Assembly (NCBI GenBank): GCA_002491605.1
Contig: DKWG01000069.1
Coordinates: 1 to 8,928, forward strand
Reading direction: 5' to 3'
Length of the DNA stretch: 8,928 bases
DNA from: Ruminococcus sp. UBA7158
GTDB taxonomy: Bacteria; Bacillota; Clostridia; Oscillospirales; Ruminococcaceae
Shown here: one piece after another, positions 1 to 5,928 of the stretch
How the letters are laid out: each line of letters begins with the position of its first letter
How positions within the stretch are numbered: the first letter of the stretch is position 1
Program-made: the position numbers and the translations under genes
Notes under the pieces: generated by a model
Told to the model about the DNA's origin: nothing
What the model saw: only the letters and a program-made list of their open reading frames with translations
The model's database searches: none

Positions 1-27
1 GTAAAAGATTAAATACAATCAAATCAC

Positions 28-56
28 TTGAAATTCTTAAGCAAATGTAGTATCAT
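28..56 (+). promoter_or_regulatory. Candidate sigma-A promoter of the M50-scpAB operon
   Basis: TTGAAA at 28-33 and TATCAT at 51-56 are separated by 17 bases, the optimal sigma-A spacing; each hexamer has five of six consensus bases. Initiation would fall near base 62, giving a 5' leader of about 180 bases before the first gene. The call rests only on pattern matching in an AT-rich region, where chance matches are common. An inverted repeat, GTAGT/ACTAC (47-51 and 58-62), brackets the -10 box and could be an operator or coincidence. Confidence 0.45.
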
Positions 57-88
57 AACTACTATAGCAGACTTCAAAATAGGGGAAT

Positions 89-192
89 GTTTCATTTTAT
101 TTGTCGGTGATTTCATTTGAAAGTCGCGGCGATTGCAATGAAACGCAGATTAGTTATCAAACGTTTTAATGTTGTTGATGCTTAATCTATGC
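89..192 (+). promoter_or_regulatory. Potential structured 5' leader: two abutting stem-loops
   Basis: The untranslated stretch before the first gene can fold into two adjacent stem-loops. In the first, GTTTCATT (89-96) pairs perfectly with AATGAAAC (137-144) around an inner hairpin (109-114 with 119-125, one bulged G). In the second, AGATTA (147-152) pairs with TAATCT (183-188) and, further in, ATCAA (156-160) pairs with TTGAT (175-179). A second TTTCATT copy (111-117) could compete for the same partner at 137-143. I recognise no known riboswitch and there is no T-run. Function is unknown; this may be a leader RNA, a protein-binding region or chance. Confidence 0.3.
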
Positions 193-245
193 AGTATTCC
201 TCTGATTAGTGCTGATAGCTACAATAATAAGGAGTACAATAAAAG

Positions 246-935
246 ATGTCACTGTTTTCATATTTAGATAATCCGACTTCACTTGTTTTAATGATTGGCA
301 TCAGGGTCTTAATCATATTTACCATTCTGCCGATACATGAATACGCTCACGCATATGCGGCGAAAAAGATGGGAGACAATACAGCGCTCATATCAGGTCG
401 ACTGACAATGAATCCTCTTGCGCACGTCGATATTGTAGGTGCGATATTCCTGCTTGTTTTCGGCTTCGGCTGGGCTAAGCCCGTACCGATTAATCCGAGG
501 AATTTTAAGAATTACAAAAAGGGAATCGCAATAACCGCCGCCGCAGGACCGCTGTCGAATATCCTTTGTGCTGCTATCGGAATCTTTGTAACTCAGATCA
601 TATACGGTATACCCTTGAGAAGTGAACAGGCTGTAATAGCTCTTTCATATGTCGATATAGCGCTGTCGTTCTTCATATCGATTAATATATCGCTTGCTGT
701 TTTCAATCTTATCCCTGTTCCTCCGCTCGATGGCTCTAAGATTTTAAGCTCGTTTGCATCCGCAAAAGTAAATATGTTTATGTACAGTCATCAGCAGCTG
801 ATTTATATTGCATTTTTAGTTTTGCTGTTTACAAATGTCTTGCAGGTTCCGCTCGGCTTCCTTTCAAATCTGATTTATAAAGGACTTAATTATCTCTTCT
901 TCTGGGTTGAACCGCTGATGAAGCTTATATTCTGA
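246..935 (+). CDS. Site-2 protease family (M50) membrane metalloprotease
   Basis: This is a predicted zinc-dependent intramembrane protease of peptidase family M50, in the short group without a PDZ domain. The zinc motif HEYAH is at residues 31-35 inside the first membrane segment. It is followed by the family hallmarks NPLAHVD (56-62), GWAKPVPINP (75-84), AGPLSN (100-105) and the second catalytic motif NLIPVPPLDG (154-163), whose Asp162 is the expected third zinc ligand. Hydrophobic segments lie near residues 12-30, 63-76, 94-120, 135-160 and 182-225. The length of 229 residues is normal for this group. AAGGAG (229-234) lies 11 bases before the ATG. The next gene starts one base after the stop, so it is probably co-translated with scpA. 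M50 proteins of this type commonly precede scpAB in clostridia. The substrate is unknown; SpoIVFB-like pro-sigma processing should not be assumed. Confidence 0.93.
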   Translation: MSLFSYLDNPTSLVLMIGIRVLIIFTILPIHEYAHAYAAKKMGDNTALISGRLTMNPLAHVDIVGAIFLLVFGFGWAKPVPINPRNFKNYKKGIAITAAAGPLSNILCAAIGIFVTQIIYGIPLRSEQAVIALSYVDIALSFFISINISLAVFNLIPVPPLDGSKILSSFASAKVNMFMYSHQQLIYIAFLVLLFTNVLQVPLGFLSNLIYKGLNYLFFWVEPLMKLIF

Positions 936-936
936 T

Positions 937-1656
937 ATGAGTGAGATTTTATATAAGCTTGACGGCTTTGAGGGTCCGTTGGATTTACTGCTGTTTTTGA
1001 TAACAAAGCACAAGCTCGACATTGCAAACATTCAGATATCCGTTCTGCTGGAGCAGTATTTGGAGTATATCGACGGAATTGAAGAGCAGGATTTTGAATA
1101 CGCCGGCGAATTTTTAGAAATGGCGGCTCGGCTCATACTGATTAAAACCCTTTCCATGCTCCCTAAGCATGAAGAAGCTCATGAAATGAAGCACGAGCTT
1201 GAAGGTCGACTTATTGAATATTCGCTCTGCAAGCAGGCGGCGTCGAAGCTGGCTCTTTGCTATGTCGGAGATAAGATATTCGTCAGACAGCAGGCGAAAA
1301 TTGAGATTGACCGCAGATATGTCGGCGTGCATGATAAGCTCGAGCTTTTGGAAGCATATCGTCTGATTTTTGACAAGCGGAGAAGAAGCCGACCTGTCGA
1401 GGCTTCGGTATTCAGACCTATTGTGTCGCATAGGATTGTCTCTGTTGAAGCCGGAATCGTTTGCATTTTGAAAAAGCTTTATAACACAGGGTATTGCAAT
1501 GTTGATGAGATTTTTTTCGGTATCGACGGAAAGTCAGAAAAGATAGCTGCATTCTTAGCCGTTTTAGAGCTGACAAAGTCAGGACGAATCAGACTCAATG
1601 AGGACAACACTCAGATAAGCTTTGCAGATCGTAATAAAGAGGGGAATGATACATAA
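937..1656 (+). CDS. scpA: Segregation and condensation protein A (kleisin)
   Basis: ScpA is the kleisin subunit of the bacterial SMC-ScpAB condensin, bridging the SMC heads and recruiting ScpB to compact and segregate the nucleoid. The N-terminal signature FEGPLDLLL is at residues 11-19, followed by the helical SMC-neck-binding region with the conserved EFLEMAARLILIK stretch near 58-70. The C-terminal winged helix is visible in FLAVLELTKSGRIRL, about residues 206-220. The 239 residues are close to the roughly 250 of Bacillus subtilis ScpA. The start codon comes one base after the M50 stop, and I see no convincing Shine-Dalgarno sequence, which points to translational coupling. The scpB gene follows after three bases. 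Confidence 0.96.
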   Translation: MSEILYKLDGFEGPLDLLLFLITKHKLDIANIQISVLLEQYLEYIDGIEEQDFEYAGEFLEMAARLILIKTLSMLPKHEEAHEMKHELEGRLIEYSLCKQAASKLALCYVGDKIFVRQQAKIEIDRRYVGVHDKLELLEAYRLIFDKRRRSRPVEASVFRPIVSHRIVSVEAGIVCILKKLYNTGYCNVDEIFFGIDGKSEKIAAFLAVLELTKSGRIRLNEDNTQISFADRNKEGNDT

Positions 1657-1659
1657 CAT

Positions 1660-2205
1660 ATGCAGCTGTCGGACAAGCTCGGAATTATAGAGGCAATTCT
1701 TTTTGCCTGCGGAGAGCCTATCAGCTCCGAACGCTTGGCGCAGAGTGCGCAGGTCGAGGAACAGGAGCTTGTAAAGCTCATCAACGTTTTAAATGATAAC
1801 TACAACGAGCACAGCTCGGCTGTTGAAGTAATAAGGCTCGATGACAGCTTTCAGCTGGTGACGAAAAAGGAATTTGCTCCTTATATAAAAGCGGCACTTG
1901 AGACAAAGAAAAACGTTGCTCTTTCTCAGGCTGCAATGGAGGCACTTACAATTATAGCATACAATCAGCCTGTCACGCGAAGCTTTATCGACGACGTAAG
2001 AGGGGTAGACAGCGGAGGCGTTGTCACTAACCTTATAGAAAAGGAACTGATTGAAGAGGCTGGGAGACTGGATATTCCGGGCAAGCCTATTCTGTTTAGG
2101 ACTACCGATAACTTTTTAAGATGCTTCGGACTGTCGTCGATAAATGACCTTGCTCCGTTGCCCAAGGATGAAGAGCAGATAAGCTTTGACGATGTTAAGG
2201 GCTGA
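1660..2205 (+). CDS. scpB: Segregation and condensation protein B
   Basis: ScpB is the winged-helix dimer that binds the central part of ScpA in the SMC condensin. The first winged-helix domain opens with IIEAILFACGEPIS (residues 9-22). The second contains the family signature ALTIIAYNQPVTR (95-107), RGVDSGGVVTNLIEKELIEEAGR (114-136) and PGKPILFRTTDNFLRCFGL (140-158). At 181 residues it is slightly shorter than B. subtilis ScpB (197), the difference lying in the tail. Only three bases separate it from the scpA stop. A purine-rich AGAGGGG (about 1638-1644) is 15 bases upstream of the ATG, longer than usual, so coupling to scpA is likely. The end is followed by a 74-base gap before the next gene. 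Confidence 0.95.
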   Translation: MQLSDKLGIIEAILFACGEPISSERLAQSAQVEEQELVKLINVLNDNYNEHSSAVEVIRLDDSFQLVTKKEFAPYIKAALETKKNVALSQAAMEALTIIAYNQPVTRSFIDDVRGVDSGGVVTNLIEKELIEEAGRLDIPGKPILFRTTDNFLRCFGLSSINDLAPLPKDEEQISFDDVKG

Positions 2206-2279
2206 TTCCGGCTGCATATGACTAAAATATTTGTCGTCAGTCAATTATAAATTTACAGCAAAGAAAGAGGGGAAAACGC

Positions 2280-3077
2280 ATGATAATATTTTTGTCCGTG
2301 CTGGCGGCTTTGCTGCTTATTATCATCGTTTTGCTCCTTATACCGATAAGAGTGTTTGTTTCATATCGCAATTCAGAGCTTAAGCTTTATGTTAAGTATT
2401 TATTTATAAAGATTTTTGACATTGCGGACAAGAATGACAGCACCGAAGCGTCAGGAACTGAGACTGACAGTGCAGTACAAAGTAAAACCGATGAAAACTC
2501 AGATTCCGAGCAGGTGACAATATCTGAAATAGGCTCAATAAGCCCCGATGAAAACAATACTGATGAAGATACTGACGATGATGAGTACCTTATGACAGGT
2601 AAGCGCAAGGACGAGCACGAGAACAAACCTCTTAAAAAGACAATGAAGTCTGTCAAAAAGGACAAGACGGACGGCGTAAAGGAAGAAAAGCCGTCTCTGT
2701 CCGAAAAGTGGGAAAGCATAAAGGTATACATCCCGACGGCGAAAAAAGCGTTTAAAAAGCTTTTGAAGCTGATAAAAATAAGAAATCTTGATATAAGCCT
2801 TGTTATAGGCGGATCGGATCCATACTCGGCTGCAATGATTTTTTCAAAGGTCAATCAGGCTTTTTATCCTATGCTCGGGCTGATATGCTGTGCGTTCAGT
2901 GTAACAATTAAAGAAACCAACATTGTATGCGATTATGATAACTCCGGCTTCAGCGGCGGCGGAAGCGTTGAGATTGCCGCAACGCCCATGTCGATTCTGT
3001 CGCTTGCCGCGTTTGTACTTATTAATTATTTTAAAATTAAATCCGCTGAAAAGCGTGAAAGAAAGAAGGATTTATAA
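2280..3077 (+). CDS. DUF2953 family membrane-anchored protein (YtfI-like)
   Basis: The protein starts with a strong hydrophobic segment (residues 2-25) and then a short beta-rich stretch. The motif GGSDPYSAAM (177-186) and the hydrophobic stretch after it, with a further membrane-like segment at 235-252, match the DUF2953 family. Between the two halves lies a low-complexity linker: residues 51-102 are rich in Asp, Glu, Ser and Thr, and residues 108-137 are rich in Lys. In B. subtilis the relative ytfI lies directly before ytfJ, and here too the gene is fused to ytfJ by a one-base TAATG overlap. The start has a good site, AGAGGGG (2266-2272), seven bases upstream. Molecular function is not known; a role with YtfJ in spores is inferred from neighbourhood. 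The family call is from memory of its motifs. Confidence 0.8.
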   Translation: MIIFLSVLAALLLIIIVLLLIPIRVFVSYRNSELKLYVKYLFIKIFDIADKNDSTEASGTETDSAVQSKTDENSDSEQVTISEIGSISPDENNTDEDTDDDEYLMTGKRKDEHENKPLKKTMKSVKKDKTDGVKEEKPSLSEKWESIKVYIPTAKKAFKKLLKLIKIRNLDISLVIGGSDPYSAAMIFSKVNQAFYPMLGLICCAFSVTIKETNIVCDYDNSGFSGGGSVEIAATPMSILSLAAFVLINYFKIKSAEKRERKKDL

Positions 3078-3484
3078 TGAGTGAAAAGAGCAGTAACTTA
3101 GAAGGCTTGGTTAGAGCCGCAATTGAAAAGATAAAAGAGGTTGTCGATGTTGAAACAGTAGTCGGAAAGCCGATTACCGTTCCGAACGGAACTATAATCA
3201 TACCTGTTTCTAAGGTGTCGGTTGGCTTTGGCTCAGGTGGTTCAGACCTTCCGGTTAAAAACGAAAAGGATTTGTTCGGAGGCGGAATGGGCGGCGGCGT
3301 ATCAATTCAGCCGTTGGCATTTATCACTGTCATGCCCGACGGCAATGTCAAGCTTTTGCAGATGACAATTAACGCTCCGAAGGAAAATGCCGCACTTGCG
3401 ACTTTGCCTGACGTTGTTGATAAAATTACCGGTTTTTTAAATAAAAATAAGCAGGAAGCTTCCAAGGAAGAAACAGTCGATTAA
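3077..3484 (+). CDS. ytfJ: GerW family sporulation protein YtfJ
   Basis: This 135-residue protein matches the YtfJ/GerW spore protein family, described in B. subtilis as affecting spore germination. Recognisable parts are the N-terminal helix NLEGLVRAAIEKIKEVVD (residues 7-24), the VVGKPITVPNGTIIIPVSKVSVGFGSGG core (28-55), the glycine cluster FGGGMGGGV (67-75) and SIQPLAFITVMPDG (76-89). The tail (123-135) is charged and probably disordered. B. subtilis YtfJ is slightly longer (about 150). The start overlaps the stop of the DUF2953 gene (TAATG), with AAGGA (3066-3070) six bases upstream. The gene argues for a spore-forming ancestry but does not prove that the organism sporulates. Confidence 0.93.
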   Translation: MSEKSSNLEGLVRAAIEKIKEVVDVETVVGKPITVPNGTIIIPVSKVSVGFGSGGSDLPVKNEKDLFGGGMGGGVSIQPLAFITVMPDGNVKLLQMTINAPKENAALATLPDVVDKITGFLNKNKQEASKEETVD

Positions 3485-3491
3485 TACTGAC

Positions 3492-3519
3492 GTATTTTTT
3501 TCAGGTGGGTTCATAGAAT
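3492..3519 (+). promoter_or_regulatory. Weak sigma-E-like promoter candidate before the carboxypeptidase
   Basis: CATAGAAT (3512-3519) matches seven of eight positions of the sigma-E -10 consensus CATACAAT. A GTATTTT at 3492-3498 lies 13 bases upstream, in the place of the -35 box, but resembles that consensus only loosely. In B. subtilis, dacB at the equivalent location is transcribed by sigma-E, which makes the match worth recording. Without expression data it may be chance. Confidence 0.25.
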
Positions 3520-3541
3520 AAGCGTATCTATTTGATATAAC

Positions 3542-3564
3542 GCCAAGCTGTTGGCTTGAAAGGA
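3542..3564 (+). promoter_or_regulatory. Ribosome binding site with an adjoining hairpin; decides the start at 3575
   Basis: AAAGGA (3559-3564) is 10 bases before the ATG at 3575 but only one base before an in-frame ATG at 3566, so 3575 is the likelier start. Just upstream two mutually exclusive small hairpins can form: GCCAA/TTGGC (3542-3546 with 3551-3555) and CAAGC/GCTTG (3544-3548 with 3554-3558). The second ends directly against the ribosome binding site. Confidence 0.5.
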
Positions 3565-3574
3565 TATGCTTTTT

Positions 3575-4720
3575 ATGGATAATTTCAAAAGATTCGCTGT
3601 GTGCATAATCAGCCTGATTGTTGTTGCGTCCTGCATTTGTATAAACGCAAGAGCCGTTTCGCAGGAAGCTTTAATTCCGCAAATAACCTCGACCTCACAG
3701 TCTGCAAAATATGCAAACGCTCACATGGCCGATGTGCCGAATATTGCGGCAAAGGCGTGCGTACTTATGGATGCCGATACAGGACGGGTGCTGTTTGAAA
3801 AAAACAGTGACCAAAGGCTTCAAATGGCAAGTACAACGAAGATTATGACGACGCTTTTGACAATAGAGTCGGGCAACTTAGACGAATACTTTAAAGTAGA
3901 TGCAGACGCCGTCAGAGTCGAAGGCTCGTCTATGGGGCTTAAGACCGATTCGATTGTGACAAAGAGGATGCTCCTATACGGTATGATGCTGCCGAGCGGA
4001 AATGACGCTGCAAATGCTGCCGCTGTCTCAGTTGCAGGAAATATGGCTGACTTTGTCGAGCTTATGAACAAAAAAGCTGATCAGCTGGGTCTTGAAAACA
4101 CTCACTTTGTAACACCGTCGGGTCTTGATGATTACACAAACGACCACTATTCAACAGCTAAAGATATGGCTAACCTTACAAGGGCGGCGCTTCAAAACGA
4201 TGTTTTTAAAGAAGTGTGTCAAACACGTTCTATAAAGCTGACATCTGAAAGCGGCGAGGACTATTGGTTGTCTAACACGAATAGACTGCTCTCGTCCTGC
4301 GAGGGGGTTATAGGTGTTAAGACCGGATTTACCGACAAAGCAGGACGCTGCTTGGTGTCTGCCTGCTGTCGGGACGGGATGACGCTTATATGCGTTACTC
4401 TTTGCGACCCCAATGACTGGTATGACCATACAAATCTTTATGACTACGGCTTCGGACTTTTTCAAAGCTATACCGTACCCGGAATAACAGTAAAGGTTCC
4501 GTGCGTCGGCGGTGTGGATGAGTTTGCACAGGCGAGGTCTGAGGACTGCGTTATTTCGATAATGCCCGGTGAGGAAAACGAGCTTGAGAAAACAGTTGTA
4601 ATGCCAAGGTTTATTTATCTTCCGATGGACGACGGTACGCCGATAGGAAGGGTAATATATAAGCTTCACGGCGAGATAGTCGTAAATAATGAGCTTTTGC
4701 TTGAAAATATTAAGGACTGA
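3575..4720 (+). CDS. dacB: Serine-type D-Ala-D-Ala carboxypeptidase (S11, DacB/DacF-like PBP)
   Basis: This is a low-molecular-weight penicillin-binding protein that removes the terminal D-alanine from peptidoglycan stem peptides outside the membrane. The three active-site motifs are intact: STTK at residues 86-89 (nucleophile Ser86), SGN at 141-143 and KTG at 249-251. A C-terminal beta-rich domain follows (about 285-370). The N-terminus is a signal peptide with Lys5-Arg6 and a hydrophobic core. It offers two cleavage possibilities: a lipobox-like VASC with Cys20, or ARA at 25-27 for signal peptidase I. I see no clear C-terminal amphipathic anchor. The 381 residues fit the family. The start at 3575 is preferred over 3566 because of ribosome-binding-site spacing. 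The symbol rests on synteny: in B. subtilis dacB lies between scpAB and rluB. DacF-type function is equally compatible with the sequence. Confidence 0.9.
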   Translation: MDNFKRFAVCIISLIVVASCICINARAVSQEALIPQITSTSQSAKYANAHMADVPNIAAKACVLMDADTGRVLFEKNSDQRLQMASTTKIMTTLLTIESGNLDEYFKVDADAVRVEGSSMGLKTDSIVTKRMLLYGMMLPSGNDAANAAAVSVAGNMADFVELMNKKADQLGLENTHFVTPSGLDDYTNDHYSTAKDMANLTRAALQNDVFKEVCQTRSIKLTSESGEDYWLSNTNRLLSSCEGVIGVKTGFTDKAGRCLVSACCRDGMTLICVTLCDPNDWYDHTNLYDYGFGLFQSYTVPGITVKVPCVGGVDEFAQARSEDCVISIMPGEENELEKTVVMPRFIYLPMDDGTPIGRVIYKLHGEIVVNNELLLENIKD

Positions 4721-4780
4721 TTACTCCACTATTGAATTGCGATACAATATATCCGTCATAGAACTGTAAAAATAACATCA

Positions 4781-4785
4781 AAGGA
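4781..4785 (+). promoter_or_regulatory. Ribosome binding site deciding the rluB start
   Basis: AAGGA lies seven bases before the ATG at 4793 and only one base before another in-frame ATG at 4787. Normal spacing favours 4793, which also gives the family-typical N-terminus MEQRIQK. Confidence 0.6.
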
Positions 4786-4792
4786 AATGTCA

Positions 4793-5575
4793 ATGGAACA
4801 AAGAATTCAAAAGATAATAAGCGACTGCGGAGTGACATCACGCAGAAAAGCCGAGGAAATGATTTCGGCAGGCAGAGTCAAGGTCAACGGCAGACCCGTT
4901 AAGCTCGGCGACAAGGCTGACCCCGTTCATGATTTAATCAGCATCGACGGAATTAATCTTAATACTGCCGAAAAAAAGAGCGGTATATATATCATGCTCA
5001 ACAAGCCAAGAGGCTATGTAACAACAATGAGCGACGAGCTGGGCAGAAAATGTGTAACAGAACTGCTCGGTGATGTGGAGGAAAGAGTATACCCTATAGG
5101 ACGTCTTGATAAAAACTCCGAAGGTCTTCTTCTTTTCACCAACGACGGCAAGCTCGCCAATCAGATAATGCACCCAAGCTGCCATATTCCGAAAACGTAT
5201 AGAGTAACAGTGCGTCCGGATATAAGCGAGGAACAGGTTTTAGAGCTTACAGAGGGCGTTGAACTTGAGGACGGAAAAACACTTCCGGCGACAGTTTTGG
5301 TTTTAACAAAGGAGCCCGGGCGAGTGGTTTTGCAGATTACCATAAAGGAAGGCAGAAACCGTCAGATAAGAAGAATGTGCGAGTCGGTAGGACTTGAGGT
5401 CGCACGTCTTAAGCGCACGAGCGTCGGTCCGATAAAGCTCGGAATGCTCCAGCCCGGGGATCACAGAGACTTGACGTCAGCCGAGCTGACAGCTCTCAGA
5501 AACGCTATCCAGAAAGGAGCGTCGGCAAATGCTTCAAATTCTAAAGCAGGAAAGAAAAGAAACGTACGCAGATGA
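4793..5575 (+). CDS. rluB: 23S rRNA pseudouridine synthase (RluB/RsuA family)
   Basis: The enzyme isomerises a uridine to pseudouridine in rRNA; RluB acts at position 2605 of 23S rRNA (Escherichia coli numbering). An N-terminal S4 RNA-binding domain spans about residues 1-60 (MEQRIQKIISDCGVTSRRKAEEMI). NKPRGYVTT (70-78) starts the catalytic domain. GRLDKNSEGLLLFTNDG (103-119) carries the catalytic Asp106, and EGRNRQIRRM (186-195) is the second RsuA-family motif. The last 20 or so residues are a basic, probably disordered tail. Its coding sequence overlaps the next gene by 47 bases. The position downstream of the carboxypeptidase matches B. subtilis rluB, except that spmA and spmB are missing between them. 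Exact rRNA target within the RsuA family is inferred from similarity and synteny. Confidence 0.93.
   Translation: MEQRIQKIISDCGVTSRRKAEEMISAGRVKVNGRPVKLGDKADPVHDLISIDGINLNTAEKKSGIYIMLNKPRGYVTTMSDELGRKCVTELLGDVEERVYPIGRLDKNSEGLLLFTNDGKLANQIMHPSCHIPKTYRVTVRPDISEEQVLELTEGVELEDGKTLPATVLVLTKEPGRVVLQITIKEGRNRQIRRMCESVGLEVARLKRTSVGPIKLGMLQPGDHRDLTSAELTALRNAIQKGASANASNSKAGKKRNVRR
5511..5519 (+). promoter_or_regulatory. Strong ribosome binding site inside the rluB 3' end
   Basis: AGAAAGGAG, an extended match to the anti-Shine-Dalgarno sequence, lies nine bases before the ATG at 5529, within the rluB coding sequence. It supports the overlapping start of the following gene, for which no later in-frame ATG would keep an intact domain. 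Confidence 0.75.
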
Positions 5576-5906
5576 AATAAACAGTCTCGGAATTGACATA
5601 TCCGACGCCCATGTTTCCGAAGCTGTAGACAGCGGCAAGGTCATCGGCTGGGCTATATATTCAATGTCCGATGATCTGTTGACGATTCACAGCATCTGTC
5701 CCGTGGAAGACCTTTTGCTGTTCGACGGAATAATCCGTTCTGTTCTTTTCCTGGCAGAGCAAAAGGGGTTTCAAAAGGCACTTATTGCAAAAGGTATTGC
5801 TTCAACCGCTCGCAGGCTGAAATTACTTGAGGACGGCGAAGACATAATCCATCCCATATCCTCGGTTTTCAGCGGCTGCAAGCACTGTAAGGAAAACAAA
5901 TCTTGA
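5529..5906 (+). CDS. Small GNAT-like protein of unknown substrate
   Basis: I do not recognise this 125-residue protein with certainty. The middle resembles the core of a GNAT acetyltransferase fold: a strand pair in KVIGWAIYSMSDDLLTIHSIC (37-57), then a helix of the LLLFDGIIRSVLFLAEQKG type (62-80) and another strand, KALIAKG (83-89). It is shorter than most GNAT enzymes (about 140-180 residues), and a canonical acetyl-CoA loop (Q/RxxGxG/A) is not evident, so activity is uncertain. Cys57, Cys117 and Cys120 are notable; the last two form a CKHC motif at the C-terminus that could bind metal or form a disulfide. The start overlaps rluB by 47 bases in a different frame, and the strong internal ribosome binding site supports expression. 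Co-expression with rluB is likely; a link to ribosome or protein modification is only a guess. Confidence 0.7.
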   Translation: MLQILKQERKETYADEINSLGIDISDAHVSEAVDSGKVIGWAIYSMSDDLLTIHSICPVEDLLLFDGIIRSVLFLAEQKGFQKALIAKGIASTARRLKLLEDGEDIIHPISSVFSGCKHCKENKS

Positions 5907-5920
5907 TTTATATATTTCCG

Positions 5921-5928
5921 ATGCGCAT
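5921..5928. promoter_or_regulatory. Perfect 8-base palindrome upstream of pncB, possible operator
   Basis: ATGCGCAT is a perfect palindrome in an otherwise AT-rich 58-base gap. It lies between a TTGATT at 5903-5908 and a TATAGT at 5928-5933, a weak promoter-like pair with a long 19-base spacer. An operator role in NAD-dependent control of pncB is conceivable but unsupported beyond position. Confidence 0.2.

Noticed and set aside
101..110. TTTGTCG word in the leader, also at 2230-2236, resembling part of a Spo0A box
   Set aside because: Only the first half of the TGTCGAA-type consensus matches and neither site has a paired box; such short matches are expected by chance.
246..935. M50 protease as SpoIVFB (pro-sigma-K processing enzyme)
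   Set aside because: The motifs are generic for short M50 proteases, there is no spoIVFA neighbour or CBS domain, and M50 genes before scpAB are a general clostridial arrangement.
2219..2243. TGACT/AGTCA inverted repeat in the scpB-DUF2953 gap
   Set aside because: Five pairs with a 15-base loop and no T-run or promoter context; not distinguishable from chance.
2387..2854. 155-codon open frame on the minus strand inside the DUF2953 gene
   Set aside because: It is a shadow of the low-complexity acidic and lysine-rich linker; the translation is serine- and leucine-rich with no family resemblance, and the plus-strand gene has an intact context and ribosome binding site.
3475..3501. Possible terminator after ytfJ (CAGT/ACTG stem followed by a T-run)
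   Set aside because: The stem is only four pairs with an eight-base loop and is separated from the T-run, too weak for an intrinsic terminator.
4151..4669. 172-codon open frame on the minus strand inside the carboxypeptidase gene
   Set aside because: The opposite strand encodes an intact S11 enzyme with all three motifs; the minus translation shows no recognisable domain.
4732..4770. TTGAAT and TACAAT words before rluB as a sigma-A promoter
   Set aside because: TTGAAT (4732) and TACAAT (4743) are only five bases apart, and no good partner box occurs at 16-18 bases for either word.
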